Shown here piece after piece: positions 7,570 through 12,648 of a DNA stretch of 12,648 nucleotides. How positions within the stretch are numbered: position 1 is the first letter of the stretch; each line of letters opens with the position of its first letter. The stretch is from Desulfobacterales bacterium (GTDB lineage: Bacteria; Desulfobacterota; Desulfobacteria; Desulfobacterales; JAHEIW01): NCBI GenBank assembly GCA_030145015.1, contig JAQYWI010000164.1:1-12648 (forward strand), read 5' to 3'. The position numbers and the translations under genes are program-made. The notes under the pieces were generated by a model that saw only the letters and a list, made by a program, of their open reading frames with translations, was not told the origin of the DNA and searched no databases.

Positions 7570-7646
7570 AAGCGAATTTATGATTCAAGGCGGCCTGGCG
7601 GTATTATTTTAAAACAATTAAATCGGTTGATACCAAAAAGCTGAAA

Positions 7647-8210
7647 TTATGGGGCCGACGGGTCCCTCGCCATATGTCTGGGGAATATGCGGGTCCTAAA
7701 CGGCCGTTTGATGTCTCCAATGGTAAAACTGACGTCGATGGCTTCGATTTCATTTTCATTGTCGCCGTAATAGTTTAAATCGTTATAAGCGACCGTCATT
7801 GAGAAAGTGTCAACGGTAACGTTATCCAGTAATAAGTTCTCAGTACCACCGACGCTGAGCAGAATCTCGCCATCAGTCCCGCCGGCGGGGGCGGGGTCAT
7901 TAAACCGAATCCTTCTATCGCCGGGTAATGTCACACTGTTATAATCAACATTCGTATTGGCATTGAAATCAGAAACATCGTTAATATCGCGTAATTCAAG
8001 GCTGATGCGATCGAGGGCGATTTGAGCCTTCAAGGCCCCTTCGGATGTATCTTTTGCCCGCAGGTAGCCGTTAAGACCGGTGTACATAAAAAGGGTCGTA
8101 AACGTGCCGATGATCCCCACCAGAACAAGGGTGACGATCAACTCCACCAGGGTAAACCCTTTTTCGTGTTTATTGGCGTAAGGCCTTTTAATAGGGGACA
8201 ATGGGATCAT
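7647..8210 (-). CDS. Type IV prepilin-like minor pilin (PilW-like)
   Basis: This is a 187-residue prepilin. A 17-residue basic leader ends at a PilD-type cleavage site, KG|FTLVELIVTLVLVGIIG, with glutamate at mature position 5 and a long N-terminal helix. The helix continues as a heptad-like region (residues 50-75), and the C-terminal half is an acidic beta-rich globular part. It overlaps the upstream gene by 23 bases. Its start is supported by AGGA six bases ahead of ATG 8210, inside the upstream coding region, so the two are probably translationally coupled. It is third in the four-gene operon. Its position before the PilX-like gene matches PilW in canonical clusters, but a type II secretion GspJ-like role cannot be excluded from sequence alone. 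Confidence 0.85.
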   Translation of the reverse strand: MIPLSPIKRPYANKHEKGFTLVELIVTLVLVGIIGTFTTLFMYTGLNGYLRAKDTSEGALKAQIALDRISLELRDINDVSDFNANTNVDYNSVTLPGDRRIRFNDPAPAGGTDGEILLSVGGTENLLLDNVTVDTFSMTVAYNDLNYYGDNENEIEAIDVSFTIGDIKRPFRTRIFPRHMARDPSAP

Positions 8211-8673
8211 TTATGGTCCTGCTGTTGGTTAAAACTGTCGTCAGCGGATGGCGCAGCCTGACTGCCGGTGAAACCTGACTCGGTGCCTGGAGCACCACCT
8301 TTAAGTTGTCAGTTGGTCCGGGGTCGACGACGATTTCATTTCCGCTGACGTCAAATTGAATATATTGGGTGGTGATGGTGATGCCTTCAATCGTATTGCC
8401 GTCGTATGCGTCGATATTCGCCAGTGCATTTTTATTGGTCGTGTCATCCTCACTGTTTAAATCCGCCACATAATACGCAATGAGTTGTTCCATGAGCGCC
8501 TCAGCACCGGCCTCATCGCGTACGATTTCAACCGAATTCCAGCTTGAGTCCAGGGCGGTTCCCATAAACTGAATAAAGATCGCGCCTAGAATGCCGGCCG
8601 CCACCAGGGTGACGATAATCTCCACCAGGGTAAAGCCTTTTGAATCGATTTTCATGGATTTTAAATGCTTCAT
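8188..8673 (-). CDS. Type IV prepilin-like minor pilin (PilV/GspI-like position)
   Basis: This is a 161-residue prepilin with leader MKHLKSMKIDSKG, then FTLVEIIVTLVAAGILGAIF: a PilD cleavage site, Glu5 and a hydrophobic assembly helix. The rest is acidic and of low family similarity. Its ATG overlaps the TGA of the preceding gene (ATGA at 8673-8670), which argues for coupled translation and for this start over the in-frame ATG at 8655. It is second in the operon, the position held by pilV in minor-pilin clusters; assignment to PilV rather than GspI is by order, not by specific motifs. It would be an inner-membrane pilin inserted by Sec and processed by a prepilin peptidase encoded elsewhere. 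Confidence 0.83.
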   Translation of the reverse strand: MKHLKSMKIDSKGFTLVEIIVTLVAAGILGAIFIQFMGTALDSSWNSVEIVRDEAGAEALMEQLIAYYVADLNSEDDTTNKNALANIDAYDGNTIEGITITTQYIQFDVSGNEIVVDPGPTDNLKVVLQAPSQVSPAVRLRHPLTTVLTNSRTINDPIVPY

Positions 8674-9194
8674 TGCACTAAACCCGTTTCGGGAATCACC
8701 GTAATGGTGCGGTTCTGATCACTGCCTGAAAGGGTTATGATCAATGGATTGTCAAGTTCAACATTATTTGTCGGCTCGACATATTGCGTATACGGCTTTC
8801 CGAGTCGGTCGAAAAAAAGAAGATTAAAAGCAAGGGGATTGATGTCGACCCCAAAATCAGCCGCAGAGACTTTTTTGTTTCGTTCCCCGGGAAAAGTGAC
8901 CTGTTGGTCAGGTAAATCCGGCTCGCCGGCGCCAACCGGAATCGATGCAAAAAATAACCAATATTGATCATTGCCGGGGTCAAATTTAATTCCCCATATC
9001 TCGTCGGCATCGCTGCGCTTCATGCCCATTGCCTGGGCATAGCGGATCTGGGTTCGGATTTTATCGGTCTGGCCGGACAGATCAATTTGTTCGGTACCAA
9101 TTGCCCGTCCGATGACATAGGCGGATACGATCGCCATCAGGACTAAAACGGCGGTTATCTCAAGCAAAGTAAAGCCGTGTTGATAGCGCTTCAT
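8670..9194 (-). CDS. GspH/FimT-like minor pseudopilin
   Basis: This is a 174-residue prepilin with a short leader MKRYQHG and then FTLLEITAVLVLMAIVSAYV, giving a PilD cleavage site with Glu5. The following segment, QTDKIRTQIRYAQAMGMKRSD, is typical of GspH/FimT proteins, as is the C-terminal beta-rich part ending ITVIPETGLVQ. AAAGGG lies 8 bases before ATG 9194, supporting the start. It is the first gene of the operon, as fimT is in canonical clusters, and a promoter plus an inverted repeat lie within 130 bases upstream. The protein is expected to belong to the initiation complex that primes pilus or pseudopilus assembly. Confidence 0.87.
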   Translation of the reverse strand: MKRYQHGFTLLEITAVLVLMAIVSAYVIGRAIGTEQIDLSGQTDKIRTQIRYAQAMGMKRSDADEIWGIKFDPGNDQYWLFFASIPVGAGEPDLPDQQVTFPGERNKKVSAADFGVDINPLAFNLLFFDRLGKPYTQYVEPTNNVELDNPLIITLSGSDQNRTITVIPETGLVQ

Positions 9195-9253
9195 TCAAAT
9201 ACCCTTTGAAACTATCCTGATTTTCGGTCTGTTTATGGATTTACCTATAGAAG

Positions 9254-9276
9254 GCTTAAGCGGCAGCCGCTTAAGC
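9254..9276. repeat. Perfect 11-bp inverted repeat in the pilin operon leader
   Basis: GCTTAAGCGGC (9254-9264) and GCCGCTTAAGC (9266-9276) are exact reverse complements separated by one base; as RNA this is a 10-bp stem with a 3-base loop. It lies 60 bases before ATG 9194 and just downstream of the candidate promoter. No T-run follows on either strand, so it is a better candidate for an operator or leader hairpin than for a terminator. Confidence 0.7.
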
Positions 9277-9295
9277 ATGCAAAATTCCATCCTAA

Positions 9296-9324
9296 ATGGT
9301 ATTATTTTTTGGCGGGCACGTCAA
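9296..9324 (-). promoter_or_regulatory. Candidate sigma70 promoter of the pilin operon
   Basis: On the minus strand TTGACG (9324-9319) is followed after exactly 17 bases by TACCAT (9301-9296), matching 5/6 and 4/6. Transcription would begin near 9289, so the inverted repeat at 9254-9276 would sit within the first 40 bases of the leader. No sigma54-type GG/GC pair was seen. Confidence 0.45.
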
Positions 9325-9473
9325 GAAAAAGCCTTTGTTCCCGGGGATGGCAGTTGTGGTCGAGCCATATTTATAGATTTGTAGATCGGTTGAGCGCCTT
9401 GTCCAGCTGAGTCCGTTTGACGGTTGTCCTGTTAAACATTAAAAACTCGACAATATTCCTCGCATGGACAACA

Positions 9474-9770
9474 TTAAGGGGTTAAAATGATGATACCCAC
9501 CGGATCGTCAACGCCTTCAATACTGCGGGCTCTGCGCTGCTCCCGGTTCAGCGGCGTTTGATAGCCCTGGCGGACAGCGATATCAAAGGCTGCCCGGGTG
9601 CAAAGCGCACGCACACCTTCGGACTTGGTATGTTTTTCCAGCTTGGCCGCAAGATTTACGGCGTCCCCGATGACGGTGTATTCCATGCGGCTTTCATCGC
9701 CGACCGCACCGAAGATAATCCGACCGGTGGCAACGGCTGCACCCATTCTTAAAGGCAAAACTATTCCTTT
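9474..9770 (-). pseudogene. 3' remnant of a class III adenylate/guanylate cyclase gene
   Basis: The frame is open from a TAA at 9771-9773 to the stop at 9474 and encodes about 99 residues. [38 protein letters not shown] and a final [11 protein letters not shown] are the C-terminal half of a class III cyclase homology domain. The N-terminal half, with the metal-binding aspartates, is absent; sequence upstream of 9771 carries no cyclase-like coding in any frame. In the usual N-x3-R catalytic pair the arginine is lysine here (VNLAAK). No ribosome site or plausible start codon context exists. It is best read as a decayed remnant left by deletion or rearrangement, not a functional enzyme. Confidence 0.75.
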
Positions 9771-10072
9771 TTAAAATTTGAAACGATCAATTAGGGTGTT
9801 AAAGAAACATAGTTAACATAGATGGTTATGTCAAATCTTGAACCCGGGTAACCCTGCGGCTCGAGGCCCTGATTTTTCCGGGGCCCTGGCGCATTTGCCG
9901 CTTGTCCATTACCCATGAAGATAGTTTGAGATGATTGCTTGAAAAGAAAACTCTTTCACCTTATACTTTTTCAGGTCCTTCATGCCGGTGCCACTTTTGG
10001 GTTATTTGCCCTTCCAAAGGACCCTAACCGTTTGCAGAGACCTTTTTTTTTCAATTTTTATGAGGTATCAAA
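9771..10072. other. Intergenic region with GC-rich block, promoter and leader
   Basis: No gene is supported here. From left to right it holds AT-rich DNA (9771-9836), a conspicuously GC-rich block (about 9838-9912), the promoter of the CoA-transferase, and a leader of about 100 bases. In the leader GGTCCTT (9974-9980) can pair with AAGGACC (10017-10023), and a T9 run (10043-10051) precedes the ribosome site. Confidence 0.6.
9939..9967 (+). promoter_or_regulatory. Strong sigma70-like promoter for the CoA-transferase
   Basis: TTGAAA (9939-9944) and TATACT (9962-9967) are separated by exactly 17 bases, each a 5/6 consensus match. The predicted start near 9974 gives a 5' leader of about 100 bases. 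Confidence 0.65.
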
Positions 10073-11488
10073 ATGCTGCCACAAAAAATTAGATTGGATC
10101 AAATCGGAACCATCATTGCCGAAACCTTTCAAGGCAAAGACGAAATTGTGTGTTATGTGGGTTCCAATGCCGCCACCCCGACGGCCTCGATTGAAGCCCT
10201 GACCAAATCCATAAAGTCGCGCAAACCCGAACTGCCTTTTATCAATATGGTTCACATTCTTTTGCAGGGACCGGTCCCTTATGTTGAAGCGGGTCTGCAG
10301 GATCGGGTGATGGCCTATTCGATATTCTCAGGAGGTGAGGTCCGCAAAGCGGCCAACGAAGGGCGCGCATTTTACCTGCCCTGTACCCTGGCCAATCTGG
10401 ACAGCTTAATCGGAAAAGGGCGTAAATATGAACCCGATGTGGTTCTGTTAAAAGTCAGTCAGAATGAGTTTACGGGTGAATTCAGTCTGGGGCTGTCGGT
10501 TGAAGCCCTGCATACCGCTATCGACCATGCCAAAGTCGTGATTGCCGAATTGGACCCCTCCATGCCGTTTACCCAGGGCCAGAGCGTGGTGGACGCCCAG
10601 TCCATTGACTGTATTATTGAGACGGGTGTCAAGCCGGTTTATGATTTCAGCGCCCCGGACTTTGAAAATTTATCGGCTGAGGAAAAAAGGATCGGCGAAC
10701 TGATCACCCGCCATTTCATCAAAGACGGTATCACCCTGCAGGTGGGTATCGGTAGAATCCCGGATGCAGTTGTCGGCACCATCCGCGATGCACAATATAA
10801 AGATCTCGGTGTTCAAACCGAGCTATACGGCGACGGGTTGATGCTTCTGGAAAAAGAAGGCATTGTTACCAATCGTAAAAAGAAAGCCAATCTGGGCTAC
10901 AGCACCACCAGCCTGATTATGGGCTCCAAGGACCTTTATGACTTTGTGCATATGCGCACCGGTGTTCAAATGCGCCCCTCATCCTATACCAACTCGGCGG
11001 AAACCATTCGGAAAAACAGCCCCTTTATTTCGGTGAACACCGCCATCGGGGTTGATCTGCTGGGAAATGTCTGGGCGGATTTCATCGATCCCCGGCGCTA
11101 TTACAGCGGGGTCGGCGGGCAGCCGGACTTTATTCGGGCTTTAAATGACCATACCTACGGTACGCCGATTATCGCCATAAAAAGCATTACCCGCAGGGGT
11201 GAATCAAAAATTACGAAAATGCATCCGGGCGGTATCAGTCTGACCGCCAGTGCCTATGACGGTGTTGTGATTGTAACCGAATACGGTATTGCCGACCTGC
11301 GGGGGCTGACGACCGGCGAAAAGGCCATGGCGATTGCCCGGATTGCCCATCCGCGCTTCTGCGACGATTTCATGCGCTATGTATATGAGGATCAGCTTTT
11401 CACCAAATCGGTTGGGTTTTCCCTGGATAAAACCCCTAAAGGTGTGATTCTCTATGACGGCGGTATCAAGTTGACGGGCGGAACATAA
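10073..11488 (+). CDS. Class I CoA-transferase / acetyl-CoA hydrolase family protein
   Basis: This is a complete 471-residue member of the acetyl-CoA hydrolase/transferase family, which includes 4-hydroxybutyrate, succinyl- and butyryl:acetate CoA-transferases. Visible signatures are LQVGIGRIPDAV (222-233), VQTELYGDGL (247-256) with the likely catalytic glutamate at E250, GVGGQPDFIRAL (346-357) forming the family glycine loop, and VVTEYGIADLRG (400-411). The length matches the family. The enzyme exchanges CoA between a short-chain carboxylate and an acyl-CoA through a glutamyl-CoA intermediate in the cytosol; the substrate cannot be told from sequence. GAGG at 10062-10065 lies seven bases before the ATG. 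It is apparently monocistronic: the next gene starts 145 bases on. Confidence 0.9.
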   Translation: MLPQKIRLDQIGTIIAETFQGKDEIVCYVGSNAATPTASIEALTKSIKSRKPELPFINMVHILLQGPVPYVEAGLQDRVMAYSIFSGGEVRKAANEGRAFYLPCTLANLDSLIGKGRKYEPDVVLLKVSQNEFTGEFSLGLSVEALHTAIDHAKVVIAELDPSMPFTQGQSVVDAQSIDCIIETGVKPVYDFSAPDFENLSAEEKRIGELITRHFIKDGITLQVGIGRIPDAVVGTIRDAQYKDLGVQTELYGDGLMLLEKEGIVTNRKKKANLGYSTTSLIMGSKDLYDFVHMRTGVQMRPSSYTNSAETIRKNSPFISVNTAIGVDLLGNVWADFIDPRRYYSGVGGQPDFIRALNDHTYGTPIIAIKSITRRGESKITKMHPGGISLTASAYDGVVIVTEYGIADLRGLTTGEKAMAIARIAHPRFCDDFMRYVYEDQLFTKSVGFSLDKTPKGVILYDGGIKLTGGT

Positions 11489-11510
11489 AATTAACCACCC
11501 CACCGCAGGC

Positions 11511-11522
11511 CAGTCGCGACTG
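11511..11522. repeat. Perfect 12-bp palindrome after the CoA-transferase
   Basis: CAGTCGCGACTG is a perfect palindrome 22 bases past the stop codon. There is no T-run, so it is not a standard terminator. It may be a protein-binding site, or chance. Confidence 0.3.
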
Positions 11523-11633
11523 AAGCCAAATGGATGCAGGAATTCCATATAAGCTGCGATATTAAATGAAATCGTTGGGATTTTGACTCAATATCAAAAA
11601 AAACCTCAATGACATTTTGACAAATCACAATCA

Positions 11634-12648
11634 ATGACTTCACGAAATTATTTATTTATCATCTTTTTATCAGTATCGCTTTCATTCTGTGCGGGCGGGA
11701 AGCCGGGGCCGCATGTTACGGTTGAAGCGTTGCCGCAATATGATGCCCTTTTTTCAAACGAAGAGGGCTGGACGGGTGGGGACGGGGTATATTCGGTTGC
11801 CTTAAATGACCACACGATTGCCTGGTTTTTCGGCGATACCTGGATCGGACAGATAAAAAACGGTCGGCACGTCAATGCGACCCTTGTCAATAATTCGGTG
11901 GCTATCCAACACGACAGGCGCCCGGCCGAAGCCGAAATGGACTTCTATTTCGGCCGCGCAGCCGACGGCAGCCCCGCTGCTTTGATGCGACCGGCGGATG
12001 GCCGGGGGTGGTTCTGGGTGTTTGACGGCGTGATGACTGCAAAGGGACTCTACCTTTTTTTGATCCAGATCGAACGGACCGCAGGAAATGCCGTCTTTGA
12101 TTTTAAGGTTATCGGAGCCTGGCTCGGGCAAGTTGAGAACCCCAACGATCCGCCTTCGCAGTGGCGGGTTCGGCAATTCAAGATCCCCTGGGTCGAATTT
12201 TCAGCTTCGCGCGGTATGCTTTGGGGCTCAACGGTTATACAGGTCAAAAACTTTTTATATATTTACGGAACAACTGAGGATCGTCAAAACACTGTTCCTC
12301 AGAAGCACATGATTTTAGCCCGGGTTCCGATCTCCATGCTGGATGACTTTTCCCGGTGGCGCTTTTATGCCGACGGCAACTGGGTGTCGGATTTTACGCG
12401 CGCAAGCCGGCTGTGCGAAAAAGTGCCTCATGAATATTCGGTAAGTTATCTTCCCGCACTGAAGCAATTCGCGCTGGTTTATTCTCAGGATGGTTTATCC
12501 AAAAATATCCTGGCACGTCTGTCCCCCGATCCCCAGGGACCCTGGAGCGCTCCGATACAGCTTTATCAATGCCCGGAAGCCGATTGGGACGATTCGATTT
12601 TTTGTTACGCTGCCAAGGCCCATACAATTCTTTCCGAAATCCCCGACA
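11634..12648 (+). CDS. Exported DUF4185-like beta-propeller protein, partial (runs off right edge)
   Basis: The frame opens at ATG 11634 and stays open to the window end: 338 codons without a stop. The N-terminus (MTSRNY then LFIIFLSVSLSFCAGG) is a signal peptide. C19 in LSFC could be lipidated, but phenylalanine at -1 is unusual for a lipobox. HTIAWFFGDTWIG near residues 59-71 is the motif that suggests DUF4185 or a related five-bladed sialidase/GH43-like propeller. Later WGSTVIQVKNFLYIYG and SVSYLPALKQFALVYS look like successive blades. An in-frame TGA at 11610-11612 blocks any much earlier start, and no good ribosome site is visible. Enzymatic activity is not established for this group. 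Assignment to DUF4185 is tentative; export and coding are firm. Confidence 0.7.
   Translation, partial: MTSRNYLFIIFLSVSLSFCAGGKPGPHVTVEALPQYDALFSNEEGWTGGDGVYSVALNDHTIAWFFGDTWIGQIKNGRHVNATLVNNSVAIQHDRRPAEAEMDFYFGRAADGSPAALMRPADGRGWFWVFDGVMTAKGLYLFLIQIERTAGNAVFDFKVIGAWLGQVENPNDPPSQWRVRQFKIPWVEFSASRGMLWGSTVIQVKNFLYIYGTTEDRQNTVPQKHMILARVPISMLDDFSRWRFYADGNWVSDFTRASRLCEKVPHEYSVSYLPALKQFALVYSQDGLSKNILARLSPDPQGPWSAPIQLYQCPEADWDDSIFCYAAKAHTILSEIPD

Noticed and set aside
9254..9276. Inverted repeat as an intrinsic terminator of the cyclase remnant
   Set aside because: It lacks a T-run on either strand and lies about 200 bases past the remnant's stop, next to the pilin start.
11204..11548. 114-codon minus-strand frame opposite the CoA-transferase
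   Set aside because: It is antisense to a well-conserved enzyme and has no recognisable features.

Overview
The window looks like a chromosomal segment of a Gram-negative environmental bacterium, most probably a Desulfobacterota (Deltaproteobacteria) relative. This rests on a type IV pilin-like operon with GFTL(V/L)E leaders, a very large acidic pilin-lectin protein, secreted FG-GAP/ASPIC proteins and an acetyl-CoA hydrolase/transferase family enzyme. The taxon is inferred from gene style; no rRNA or tRNA is present to settle it.

Layout. (1) 55-3104, minus: a secreted FG-GAP/VCBS plus ASPIC/UnbV protein of about 1010 residues, broken into two reading frames near 2505-2528 by what looks like one missing G. 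Its C-terminus holds three tandem modules with a 128-residue period. (2) 3105-3643: AT-rich intergenic DNA with candidate divergent promoters and a degenerate 22-nt duplicated motif. (3) 3644-4210, plus: a purine-type phosphoribosyltransferase, followed by a bidirectional hairpin terminator shared with the convergent operon. (4) 4288-9194, minus: a four-gene operon encoding GspH/FimT-like, PilV-like and PilW-like pilins, then a 1093-residue PilX-like pilin. The large pilin carries an L-type lectin-like domain, and an eight-bladed PQQ-like beta-propeller appears to be inserted into that lectin domain. (5) 9195-10072: mostly non-coding. It holds a perfect inverted repeat in the pilin leader, the truncated 3' end of a class III nucleotide cyclase gene (9474-9770, minus), a GC-rich block and a strong sigma70-like promoter. 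(6) 10073-11488, plus: a class I CoA-transferase. (7) 11634 to the window end, plus: a secreted DUF4185/beta-propeller-like protein, incomplete at the right edge.

How the genes work together. The strongest system-level observation is the pilin operon. Canonical minor-pilin clusters (fimT-pilV-pilW-pilX) are followed by pilY1, a propeller-bearing tip adhesin. Here no pilY1 follows, but the PilX-like subunit itself carries a propeller embedded in a lectin-like fold, so one polypeptide may combine the priming-pilin and adhesin roles. The gene has two G8 tracts on its coding strand, which could allow phase variation. The FG-GAP protein, the pilin-lectin protein and the right-edge protein are all predicted to be exported and built on repeat or propeller folds, so the neighbourhood is rich in cell-surface interaction proteins. 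The phosphoribosyltransferase and CoA-transferase appear to be unrelated metabolic neighbours.
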